DNA from: Butyrivibrio hungatei
GTDB taxonomy: Bacteria; Bacillota; Clostridia; Lachnospirales; Lachnospiraceae
Reading direction: 5' to 3'
DNA length: 64,000 nt
Assembly: GCF_900101605.1 (NCBI RefSeq)
Contig: NZ_FMUR01000003.1
Span: forward strand, 1-64,000
Shown here: piece by piece, positions 26,075-33,095 of the stretch
Layout: each line of letters begins with the position of its first letter
Position numbering within the stretch: the first letter of the stretch is position 1
Notes under the pieces: model-generated
The model's input: only the letters and a program-made list of their open reading frames with translations
What the model was told of the DNA's origin: nothing
The model's database searches: none
Position numbers and translations under genes: made by a program

Positions 26075-27418
26075 ATGGACATATCGCCAAGATCTTCTGT
26101 AGAGTCGGTTAGCATCGGTATGACATCATATGGCGATCTAATCAATATTCCAACTGTCGATCCGTTGACAGGTCTTTGTTCCAAAGAGCAGTTTTTTATT
26201 CAGGCATATGATTACGACAAAAAACACCCTTATGAAGGTGTTGATGCAATTGTACTGAACTATAACAAGTTCCACCTTATAAACGAGCTTTATGGCAGAA
26301 GTTTCGGAGACAAGGTTCTGTGTGCAATCGGTGATTGTGTATCTCAAACTGCAAAGGAACATGGCGGAATCGCATGCAGATATGATGCGGATAAATTCTA
26401 TATATATATAAAGCATCAGGATAATTACGATTTTCTTGTACATCAGATTTCCGATAAGCTTGCGCTTATGTTAAAAACTCCGGATATTCGCGTCAGAATC
26501 GGAATATATCCGGACATAACAAGAGAAGCTACTCTTGAACAGCGTTTTGATCGTGCCATTCAGGCCTGCAACTCCATTTCCAAAGTAAGGCACTCCACTT
26601 CTTACGAAGTATATGATGCCAAAATGCATGAAAAGGAAATGTTTGAAGCAAGGCTTCTTGATGGTATAAGCAAAGCGTTTTCAGAGCACCAGTTCAAATT
26701 GGTTTTCCAGCCCAAGTACAACGTACACGGTAAAACTCCCAAACTTGCCAGTGCAGAAGTTCTTATCAGATGGAAACATCCTGAATTCGGCCTTGTAAAG
26801 CCTGATTTCTTCATTCCTTTGCTTGAAGAGAACGGTCTTATCAGACAGCTCGACAGATATGTTTGGAGAGAGGCTGCCGCTCAGGTTCGCAGATGGAAAA
26901 AAGAATTTGGCTACTCCATTCCTGTTTCCGTAAATGTATCAAGAGTTGATATTTTTGATCCGGATATAGTTGATTTCCTCCAAAAGACAATCGAGGAAAA
27001 TGAGATCAGCCCTTCGGACATTCACTTAGAGATTACCGAGACGGCTTATACAGATAATGTCGAGCACATTGTATCTGTTGTTAAGAAACTCCAGAAAGCC
27101 GGATTTATGGTTGAAATGGATGACTTCGGAAAAGGTTATTCATCAATAAATATGCTTACCACTCTTCCACTCGACGCACTTAAGCTCGACATCGAGTTTA
27201 TAAAAGATATTGCTGAGAACAACAGAGGAAAAAATCTTCTCGGATGTATTCTTGAGATGGCAAAGCTCCTCGATCTCACAGTTATCGCCGAGGGTGTTGA
27301 GAATGCAAAACAGTATTTCCTTTTAAAGAACGCAGGTTGTGACATGATTCAGGGCTACTACTTCTCCAAGCCTCTTGAAACAAAAGAATTTGAGAAATTG
27401 CTTGCTGTTGCAAACTGA
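26075..27418 (+). CDS. EAL-domain c-di-GMP phosphodiesterase with degenerate GGDEF domain
   Basis: The N-terminal domain is a GGDEF fold whose signature is RYDADKF (residues 102-108) instead of RYGGDEF, so it should not make c-di-GMP and may only sense GTP or dimerise. The C-terminal EAL domain keeps the catalytic set: AEVLIRW (E228), VNVS, HLEITET, EMDDFGKGYSS (D349, D350), KLDIEFI, AEGVE and QGYYFSKP. It is therefore predicted to hydrolyse c-di-GMP. No membrane or sensory domain precedes it, so it is cytoplasmic. It is monocistronic with a strong terminator. Confidence 0.92.
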   Translation: MDISPRSSVESVSIGMTSYGDLINIPTVDPLTGLCSKEQFFIQAYDYDKKHPYEGVDAIVLNYNKFHLINELYGRSFGDKVLCAIGDCVSQTAKEHGGIACRYDADKFYIYIKHQDNYDFLVHQISDKLALMLKTPDIRVRIGIYPDITREATLEQRFDRAIQACNSISKVRHSTSYEVYDAKMHEKEMFEARLLDGISKAFSEHQFKLVFQPKYNVHGKTPKLASAEVLIRWKHPEFGLVKPDFFIPLLEENGLIRQLDRYVWREAAAQVRRWKKEFGYSIPVSVNVSRVDIFDPDIVDFLQKTIEENEISPSDIHLEITETAYTDNVEHIVSVVKKLQKAGFMVEMDDFGKGYSSINMLTTLPLDALKLDIEFIKDIAENNRGKNLLGCILEMAKLLDLTVIAEGVENAKQYFLLKNAGCDMIQGYYFSKPLETKEFEKLLAVAN

Positions 27419-27437
27419 TTACTTTGTTAAAAAACAA

Positions 27438-27480
27438 AAAGAACGTGAAAGATACATATCAAATATCTTTCACGTTCTTT
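27438..27480. terminator. Bidirectional terminator between convergent genes
   Basis: Perfect 17-bp arms at 27438-27454 (AAAGAACGTGAAAGATA) and 27464-27480 surround nine bases, with T- or A-rich flanks on both sides. It serves the phosphodiesterase gene and the DUF4003 gene. Confidence 0.85.
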
Positions 27481-27493
27481 ATTTATATCATCT

Positions 27494-28492
27494 TTAATTT
27501 GATGATGTTGATGTTGTAATTGATGCTGCCGAAGACGATACCAGTACAACAAACATAGCCGCCTGCTGTGCGATAACTCTGGCTACCGTGCTGCTTGCAA
27601 CAGATGCCTCGGATGTAGCAGAATCGCCCGTATAACTTTCAGCTACCAGCATTGCCGCAAACATAAGCCTTGTCTGCTTTGTCATGTACCAGAAATTGAA
27701 GCCTTTTTTATTCCTAAGATATTCGGCAGTTCCTATTACTTCCGCAACTATGTCCTTCACATCCATTTGAACGTTGGTAAGAAGTCCGAGTGACGCAAGT
27801 TCGTATTCCTTGCCATACTTTGTGCCTGCTTCCTTGAAAGAATCAAACAAAGCGATTGTCTTTTCACATTTTCTCTTATATGCGCCGTCTAAAGTCGTAA
27901 GCACCTGACACAGCGAATATGCCGAGTTTTTGTAAAGCATAAACTCATTCTTTATTTCAAGATATGTCGATTCAAGTTCGCTCAAAATATCCTTGCTACT
28001 CTTCTCTGTCATAGCAAGCAATACCGCAAGGCATGTGTCCTCATCGTTTGTAAGGAAAGGATGTGCCTCCTTCATGCCGTTAAGGAGTTCTTCCGTCTTT
28101 TCTATTATCTTATCCGATTCATCGGCTTTTCCCGCATCACATATGATCAATGCCGATAAAACCCTGTATGTGGATCCAAAAAATTTACCAACTTGAAGCT
28201 TCTCATATGTCTCTGTGATATCATCAAGGTACTTCTCCGGATCATCGGAAAGAGCCATCTTTGATGAAATAAAAAGCTCATTGTTTCCTCGAAGGTATGA
28301 AAACGCACTATGTTTCTTGCGCAAAATCTTTCTACATCTCTTTATAGCCTTAACATCTGCAATCTCTCCGCGATCTACAAACGACATTGCCGCCAAAACC
28401 TGCATAAGGCTGTCTTCCAACATGAAACCCTTGTAAATAATATTTCTATTCTCTACAAGCATGTCACATTTTTCCATTACTTCGGTCTGCAT
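27494..28492 (-). CDS. DUF4003 family protein
   Basis: This is a mostly helical 332-residue protein with the pattern of the DUF4003 family, including FRGN-like LRGNNELFISSKMALSDDPE and a C-terminal NFWYMTKQTRLMFAAMLV. The function is unknown. The last 40 residues are Ala/Ser/Thr-rich and hydrophobic. The start is ATG 28492, with AAGGAGAG five bases upstream. An inverted repeat TATCATAT/ATATGATA (28522-28540) just upstream may be an operator. Confidence 0.75.
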   Translation of the reverse strand: MQTEVMEKCDMLVENRNIIYKGFMLEDSLMQVLAAMSFVDRGEIADVKAIKRCRKILRKKHSAFSYLRGNNELFISSKMALSDDPEKYLDDITETYEKLQVGKFFGSTYRVLSALIICDAGKADESDKIIEKTEELLNGMKEAHPFLTNDEDTCLAVLLAMTEKSSKDILSELESTYLEIKNEFMLYKNSAYSLCQVLTTLDGAYKRKCEKTIALFDSFKEAGTKYGKEYELASLGLLTNVQMDVKDIVAEVIGTAEYLRNKKGFNFWYMTKQTRLMFAAMLVAESYTGDSATSEASVASSTVARVIAQQAAMFVVLVSSSAASITTSTSSN

Positions 28493-28521
28493 CGTATCTC
28501 TCCTTCTATAATTATCCAAGA

Positions 28522-28540
28522 TATCATATACAATATGATA
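28522..28540. promoter_or_regulatory. Inverted repeat upstream of the DUF4003 gene
   Basis: The arms TATCATAT and ATATGATA around ACA lie about 30 bases before the start codon. They are AT-rich and similar in style to the PadR-type palindrome at 30572-30594, but a link is speculative. Confidence 0.4.
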
Positions 28541-28613
28541 CATTGCTGTCAATGAAGATAACATAGTATTTCGCGAACAAATTATTACTTTTTTCTTTAT
28601 TATGCATAAACAA

Positions 28614-28634
28614 AGCGGTACATATTGTACCGCT
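28614..28634 (-). terminator. Terminator after the DUF4097 gene
   Basis: Perfect arms AGCGGTACA (28614-28622) and TGTACCGCT (28626-28634) with a 3-base loop are followed on the minus strand by TTGTTTATG. It closes the padR operon. Confidence 0.8.
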
Positions 28635-28647
28635 CAAATAACGATGA

Positions 28648-29544
28648 TTACTTATTTGCAAAAGAAACCTTGATTTCTCCTGTACTTGACTTAGCAGTTA
28701 TACTCTTACCGCTCCCGTTGTCTGACTTAAAAGAGCCTTCCGCCGTATTCCCTTCAACAATGATATCTTCTCCTGTAGATGATGTCAGGTCCAACGAATA
28801 GTCATTTTGTCCCACTATATCAATAACAATGTCATCAAGAGCTTTAAGATTTGCAGTATTTAACTTGACATTATTAAGTGTGATCTTATCGCTTGATGAA
28901 TCTGCAGCGAGATCATTAATAGTACAATTCTCAACGATTATGTCATCAGTGGACGATTCAAGCTCAAGCTTGTCAAACTCAGAATAATCAAGCTTTATCT
29001 TTCCCGTGGAGCTCTTTACATAAAGATCACTTGAGGACACATTACTTAATGTAATGCTATCCGTATCCGAAACAACCTTTCCATTCACATCAACACCGTC
29101 AATTACAACGTCGTCCGTGGAAGCTTTAACATCAACATTTATAGGTGCAGTATCTTTAGGTACCGTAATGGTATAACTTGATTCTTCCTTACACGCTGTT
29201 AAATCCATACTAAAAAATGTTATTTCAGCTTTAAGAGAAGGTTGTTTTACAGTCAAATTCTTACCGTCCTGACTGACCTCCGGAACATATTTTTCTTTTA
29301 CATTATACTCAAGTTTGTACGCGTCTCCTTCCAAAATACGCACATCTACCGTACTCGCATCAATCGTAAGAGTATCAAATTCACTTATGTCTATATTACC
29401 ACGTACCATATTTTGGCTTTCTTCTACGCTTTCTCCTCCAATCTTCACAACCGGAATCGCTCCCATCCCGATTGAAATTTTCACAGCCACTGCCCCGACA
29501 ACAATAAGCGCACATGTTGTAATAAGTAATACTTTCTTTTTCAT
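28648..29544 (-). CDS. DUF4097 beta-repeat protein, membrane-anchored
   Basis: An N-terminal signal anchor (KKVLLITTCALIVVGAVAVK) is followed by about 250 residues of short beta repeats of the DUF4097 (adhesin-like) type, for example IDASTVDVRIL, VKASTDDVVIDGV, VKSSTGKIKLDYS, LESSTDDIIVENC and AKSSTGEIKVSF. These form an external beta-helix. With the upstream HAAS-domain and PadR genes it forms a common Firmicutes trio thought to respond to envelope conditions. A 24-codon open frame overlaps its start as ATGA. Confidence 0.87.
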   Translation of the reverse strand: MKKKVLLITTCALIVVGAVAVKISIGMGAIPVVKIGGESVEESQNMVRGNIDISEFDTLTIDASTVDVRILEGDAYKLEYNVKEKYVPEVSQDGKNLTVKQPSLKAEITFFSMDLTACKEESSYTITVPKDTAPINVDVKASTDDVVIDGVDVNGKVVSDTDSITLSNVSSSDLYVKSSTGKIKLDYSEFDKLELESSTDDIIVENCTINDLAADSSSDKITLNNVKLNTANLKALDDIVIDIVGQNDYSLDLTSSTGEDIIVEGNTAEGSFKSDNGSGKSITAKSSTGEIKVSFANK

Positions 29545-29615
29545 CTATATATCCTTCCATTATCTTTAAGTTTTTTGAATAATATTATTTCAAGCAAAAA
29601 TCCCGTTCCCATCAT
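29541..29615 (-). CDS. Possible 24-residue membrane peptide between the HAAS and DUF4097 genes
   Basis: A short frame with two ATGs (29615, 29612) reads MMGTGFLLEIILFKKLKDNG and four further residues, a hydrophobic segment with a basic end. Its TGA overlaps the DUF4097 ATG (ATGA), the arrangement of coupled genes. There is no good ribosome site. The same frame continues upstream in phase with the HAAS gene across its TAG, so it may instead be a remnant or readthrough extension of that gene. Confidence 0.3.
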   Translation of the reverse strand: MMGTGFLLEIILFKKLKDNGRIYR

Positions 29616-29642
29616 TACAGCGGCAATGATAAGAATTTTTTT

Positions 29643-30194
29643 CTATTCATATATGCTCCTCACTCTCTTTTTCTTAGCCATCGCTCTAAATATCTTTTTC
29701 AAAACAGCCAACAAGACATACGCCATTAAGATACCACCGCCAAGGGACACAAGGCCGTATCCCAATGTAAATAATTTTTGCGCCACCCCGTGAACAAATA
29801 GCGCATACGGGATTGCAATTGCTCCTGCAAATGCAACAACAATCATTACTAAAAAAAGAACTATAAATACAAAAATAAATGTAAGTGCCAAAATCGCAAG
29901 CGGTAGAGATAACGGAAGTGACAGTATTCCAAGAATAACAAGCCAGATTGTTGTGGCACCGCCTTTAACAGTCTTCTGTTCTGTCTCATTATCAATATGT
30001 CTCTGAGTACACTGGCTTATGATATCTGACGCAACTTCTTTTGGTGTTCCGAGCTTAGTCGTAACATCCTCCTCATCGGAGAGTTCCATCTCCGAAATAT
30101 ATTCGTCATAAAAACGAATCGCATCATTCCTGTCAGCTTCGGGAAGATATTTAAGTTTTCCATTAAGCTCCCTCAAAAATTGTTCCTTATTCAT
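29643..30194 (-). CDS. HAAS-domain (DUF1700) membrane protein
   Basis: The N-terminal 65 residues form the HAAS helix bundle (MNKEQFLRELNGKLKYLPE, then YDEYISEMELSDEEDVTTKL and GTPKEVASDI). Several membrane helices follow. HAAS proteins accompany PadR regulators and are thought to bind them or anchor their signal. Its ATG shares TGATG with the padR stop. The frame ends in TAG at 29643 and is open for another 33 codons beyond it. Confidence 0.88.
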   Translation of the reverse strand: MNKEQFLRELNGKLKYLPEADRNDAIRFYDEYISEMELSDEEDVTTKLGTPKEVASDIISQCTQRHIDNETEQKTVKGGATTIWLVILGILSLPLSLPLAILALTFIFVFIVLFLVMIVVAFAGAIAIPYALFVHGVAQKLFTLGYGLVSLGGGILMAYVLLAVLKKIFRAMAKKKRVRSIYE

Positions 30195-30541
30195 CAGTCT
30201 TTTTCCTCCATTACTCCCTCCGACGGCACCAATCCCGTCCCCTTGATCAGGCCATCGATTTTATCCTTATATTCATTCCATTCATTCTCATAAAATTCGA
30301 GCATATTTCTGCCCTCATCTGTTATCGCGTAATACCTCCGATTCCTCCCCTGATAAGGCGCATCATATGTCCTTAGATAGTTCACCTTCTGCAAACGCCT
30401 AAGCACCGGATACAGCGTCGATTCGGAAATATCAACAACCTGCCTCACCTTCTGGGTCAGCGTGTATCCGTATGAATCTTCACTTCGAACAATCCCCAAG
30501 ACACATGCATCGAGTAACGGTGCCGTTAATTGATACGTCAT
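30194..30541 (-). CDS. PadR family transcriptional regulator
   Basis: A 115-residue PadR protein: winged-helix core with LLDACVLGIVRSEDSYGYTL, SESTLYPVLRRLQKVNYL (recognition helix) and RNRRYYAITDEGR (wing), then a short dimerisation helix. It heads the padR-HAAS-DUF4097 operon. A sigma-A promoter overlapped by a 9-bp-arm palindrome lies directly upstream, so it most likely represses its own operon. Confidence 0.93.
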   Translation of the reverse strand: MTYQLTAPLLDACVLGIVRSEDSYGYTLTQKVRQVVDISESTLYPVLRRLQKVNYLRTYDAPYQGRNRRYYAITDEGRNMLEFYENEWNEYKDKIDGLIKGTGLVPSEGVMEEKD

Positions 30542-30571
30542 GCAATCACCTCACTCATTTTGTTTTGATAC

Positions 30572-30605
30572 AATATTATATAGCGTATAATATTATGACT
30601 GTCAA
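30572..30605 (-). promoter_or_regulatory. padR operon promoter with PadR-type operator
   Basis: On the minus strand TTGACA (30600-30605) is followed after 17 bases by TATATA (30577-30582), or after 19 by TATAAT. The palindrome AATATTATA/TATAATATT (30572-30580, 30586-30594) around TAGCG covers the -10, in the style of PadR operators. Confidence 0.75.
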
Positions 30606-30623
30606 GTTTTCAGAGTAAAAAAA

Positions 30624-30654
30624 TCTGCAAGGGTGTTGAAATCACCTTTGCAGA
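30624..30654 (-). terminator. Terminator after the SDR gene
   Basis: The 12-base arms TCTGCAAGGGTG (30624-30635) and CACCTTTGCAGA (30643-30654), with one wobble pair, are followed on the minus strand by TTTTTTT. It lies 11 bases after the stop. Confidence 0.85.
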
Positions 30655-30665
30655 CTCAGTTATAC

Positions 30666-31424
30666 TTATTGTCTTTTTTTCTTCTGCTGCCCTGCAGTCA
30701 TCATGATCACAAAGCTTTCAGGTAAAAGTCTTGCGCCGAAAGTTGCAGCTTTCATTCGTAGCGTCGGTATGATAACCGTTTTCTTTCTTCGCATCCCCTT
30801 AAGGCACTCGTCCACACATCTCTCCGCCGAAATACCTTTAAGCGAAAAAGTAACGTCAGCATTTGCATTAAACTCAGTATCTACAGGTCCGGGGCAAAGA
30901 CATGCAACATAAACGCTGCTGCCGATTTCTTTAAGCTCATGCGCGACGCCCTTCGTAAGCGATGTGACATAAGCCTTTGATGCATAGTAAGTTGACATAT
31001 ACGGTCCTGCAGGAAAAAGACCTGCCGACGAAGCGACATTAAGAATTGTTCCGTGTCCCTGTTTATGCATCTTTGCAAGCACTCCCTTGAACAGGATATG
31101 CATAGCGATGTCATTAACTTTCACCATAGAAATTTCTTTTTCAAGACTCGTCTCAAGAAAACTTCCCGCAGTACCAAATCCTGCATTGTTGATAAATACA
31201 TCTATTTCTTCATCAGCTATATCATTAAGAAGTTCCTTGCACTTAGCCTCATCCGAAACATCCGCCGTTATGATAAGACACTCTGTACCAAGCTCCTCTT
31301 TAAGAGCGCTTAAACGCTGCGTTCTTCTTCCCGTTAGAATAAGCCTATATCCTTCTTTTGCATATCTACGAGCAAACTCGGCGCCAAGTCCTGAGGTTGC
31401 TCCCGTTATAAAAGCTGTTTTCAT
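30666..31424 (-). CDS. SDR family NAD(P)-dependent oxidoreductase
   Basis: A classical short-chain dehydrogenase: cofactor motif TGATSGLG, RR after beta-2 (GRRTQRL) suggesting NADPH, NNAGFG, catalytic Ser in NVASSAGLF and YYASK (Tyr/Lys), with CPGPVDTEF after it. The 252-residue length is typical. The closest style is the YqjQ/DltE-like group of unassigned ketoacyl-reductase relatives. The substrate is unknown. It is monocistronic, with its own terminator. Confidence 0.88.
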   Translation of the reverse strand: MKTAFITGATSGLGAEFARRYAKEGYRLILTGRRTQRLSALKEELGTECLIITADVSDEAKCKELLNDIADEEIDVFINNAGFGTAGSFLETSLEKEISMVKVNDIAMHILFKGVLAKMHKQGHGTILNVASSAGLFPAGPYMSTYYASKAYVTSLTKGVAHELKEIGSSVYVACLCPGPVDTEFNANADVTFSLKGISAERCVDECLKGMRRKKTVIIPTLRMKAATFGARLLPESFVIMMTAGQQKKKRQ

Positions 31425-31485
31425 ATATCATTACCTTATCACTTTAGTTAAATCTTTTTTCCTATATTGTTTATATTGCAAAATA

Positions 31486-32631
31486 TCAATACTCATCAAG
31501 GAAGTTATGCCTTACGCCATCTTTTTTATACTCGATGATCGTATTAAGCTGCACATTCTCAACACTTCTAAAAATATTTGACTCAACAAAAGGATTGTCT
31601 TTTTTGAGCCTTTCGATAAGCTTCTTAGTCTCCAATCTCTTTGACGATGTCGTTCCGTCCGTATGGCAGGTCGAGCATGTCTCCGTAAAGTGGCATGCAC
31701 ACTGAAGGAAATGAAGCTCGTTGTAATCTCTCCATGCGCAGATATCACTCTCACGGATAAAATACATAGGCCTTATAAGTTCCATGCCTTCAAAGTTAGT
31801 GCTGTGGAGCTTTGGCATCATTGTCTGAATTTGGCCGCCCTGAAGCATCCCCATAAGAATAGTCTCGATAACATCATCGTAGTGGTGACCGAGTGCGATC
31901 TTGTTGCATCCAAGCTCTTTTGCCTTGCTGTACAAAAAACCTCTGCGCATTCTCGCACAGATATAGCAGGGACTCTTTTCTATATTATCGACAGAGTCAA
32001 ATATGTTACTCTCGAAAATCGTGATCGGTATGCCAAGCGCCTTGGCATTACTCTCAATAAGCTGCCTGTTCTCTTTGTTGTAACCGGGATCCATGACAAG
32101 AAAAGTCACGTCAAACTTCACCTGTCTGTGCGTCTGAATCTCCTGAAAGAGCTTCGCCATCAGCATAGAATCTTTGCCGCCAGAGATGCATACCGCAATA
32201 TGATCTCCTTCATTTATGAGTTTATAAGTCTTGCACGCTTTCGCAAATCGTGAAAAAAGCTGCTTATGGTATTTCTTTCTGATACTCATCTCAGCTTTCT
32301 TCTGCTTCTCTCCGCCTGCTTCCATCTTCGAAAGCTCATCCTGAAGATATGCCATATATCCGCCTTCAAGGCTGTAATACTCGCGCCCGTTAAGTGAAGG
32401 AAGGTCTTCCGCCTCCTTTGTCTTTTTACCTATCTGGCAGTAAAGAATAAGTTTCTTATCCTTTGGAATATTGCCTATAACCGCATTGTCTTCTTTTTTA
32501 AGTTCTTCCATATCAATATGGTCCGCACCCGGAAGCATACCGTACGAAGCAAGCGCCTCATCTCGAACATCTATAAGCCTGTATGAATCCTTCGGAAGTT
32601 CACGAAGATCGTTAAGTGATATTTCTTTCAT
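31486..32631 (-). CDS. Rhodanese-TtcA fusion: PP-loop tRNA-thiolation-like ATPase
   Basis: Residues 1-100 form a rhodanese domain with YRLIDVRDE and the sulfur-carrier loop LYCQIGKKTKEA (Cys65). The rest is a TtcA/TtuA-type PP-loop protein: VCISGGKDSMLMAK, the cysteine pair PCYICARMRRG (C222, C225) and CACHFTETCSTC. TtcA makes 2-thiocytidine in tRNA using an iron-sulfur cluster; the fused rhodanese could supply the sulfur. ATG 32631 has AGGAAAG six bases upstream. The frame's upstream extension only reads through the neighbouring terminator and is not coding. Confidence 0.83.
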   Translation of the reverse strand: MKEISLNDLRELPKDSYRLIDVRDEALASYGMLPGADHIDMEELKKEDNAVIGNIPKDKKLILYCQIGKKTKEAEDLPSLNGREYYSLEGGYMAYLQDELSKMEAGGEKQKKAEMSIRKKYHKQLFSRFAKACKTYKLINEGDHIAVCISGGKDSMLMAKLFQEIQTHRQVKFDVTFLVMDPGYNKENRQLIESNAKALGIPITIFESNIFDSVDNIEKSPCYICARMRRGFLYSKAKELGCNKIALGHHYDDVIETILMGMLQGGQIQTMMPKLHSTNFEGMELIRPMYFIRESDICAWRDYNELHFLQCACHFTETCSTCHTDGTTSSKRLETKKLIERLKKDNPFVESNIFRSVENVQLNTIIEYKKDGVRHNFLDEY

Positions 32632-32668
32632 CTTTTTCTTTCCTATTTTCATCTCTATATGATATAGC

Positions 32669-32707
32669 ATTATAACAAAAATGGGAGCAGCAACAATAGC
32701 TACTCCC
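32669..32707 (-). terminator. Terminator copy 1, after the Nif11-like gene
   Basis: GGGAGCAGC and GCTACTCCC pair fully in minus-strand RNA, counting one GU, and are followed by ATTTTTGTTATAAT. It lies 14 bases after the stop at 32721. The 39-bp element is 32/39 identical to the terminator at 33042-33080. Confidence 0.85.
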
Positions 32708-32720
32708 AAGAAACTCAAAA

Positions 32721-33008
32721 TTACAGATCAGAAAGTCTCATCATGAATATAGAATACTCATCATTCTGGAAATCAAGATCCGGCGAATTCTCTCCGCCAC
32801 CGTTGGTGCTGCGCTTGATCTCCGCATAGAACTCTTCGCCCTGATTGACTATATCCATAACGGTAAGCTCCACACCTGCGCCTGCTGCCACCTTACAAAA
32901 AGCCGCAAGCGGATCTGCCTCATTTCTCGTATCAAGAAGATTCCGCTTAAGAGCCGAATCACTCTTTGCTTTTTCCAAAAGTATTTCAAGTTTATCTGCC
33001 GTATTCAT
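32721..33008 (-). CDS. Nif11-like small protein with Gly-Gly motif (unknown function)
   Basis: A 95-residue acidic protein. Its first 60 residues (KLEILLEKAKSDSALKRNLL, then FCKVAAGAGVELTVMDIV) resemble the Nif11 helix pair used as leader in some RiPP precursors. A STNGGGENSP stretch follows, then a 22-residue tail without Cys. It has GGAGGAG before ATG and a terminator after. No lanthionine synthetase or dedicated transporter lies next to it. It could be a precursor-like peptide processed elsewhere or a regulatory relative. The family assignment is by eye. Confidence 0.55.
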   Translation of the reverse strand: MNTADKLEILLEKAKSDSALKRNLLDTRNEADPLAAFCKVAAGAGVELTVMDIVNQGEEFYAEIKRSTNGGGENSPDLDFQNDEYSIFMMRLSDL

Positions 33009-33041
33009 AAGCTCTCCTCCTGTTCATTAAAACTTATAAGA

Positions 33042-33080
33042 ATTATAACAAAAATAGGAGCAGCTACAATAACCGCCCCT
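33042..33080 (-). terminator. Terminator copy 2, after the membrane protein gene
   Basis: AGGAGCAGC... and its partner ending CGCCCCT pair with GU wobbles in minus-strand RNA, followed by ATTTTTGTTATAAT. It follows the stop of the 33096-34598 gene by 15 bases and duplicates the 32669-32707 element. Confidence 0.75.
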
Positions 33081-33095
33081 AAAATATACGCCACT

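Noticed and set aside
32632..32718. Upstream extension of the rhodanese-TtcA frame (MSFLGVAIVAAPIFVIMLYH...), looking like a membrane anchor
   Set aside because: It is the translation of the terminator copy at 32669-32707; the true ATG at 32631 has a good ribosome site.
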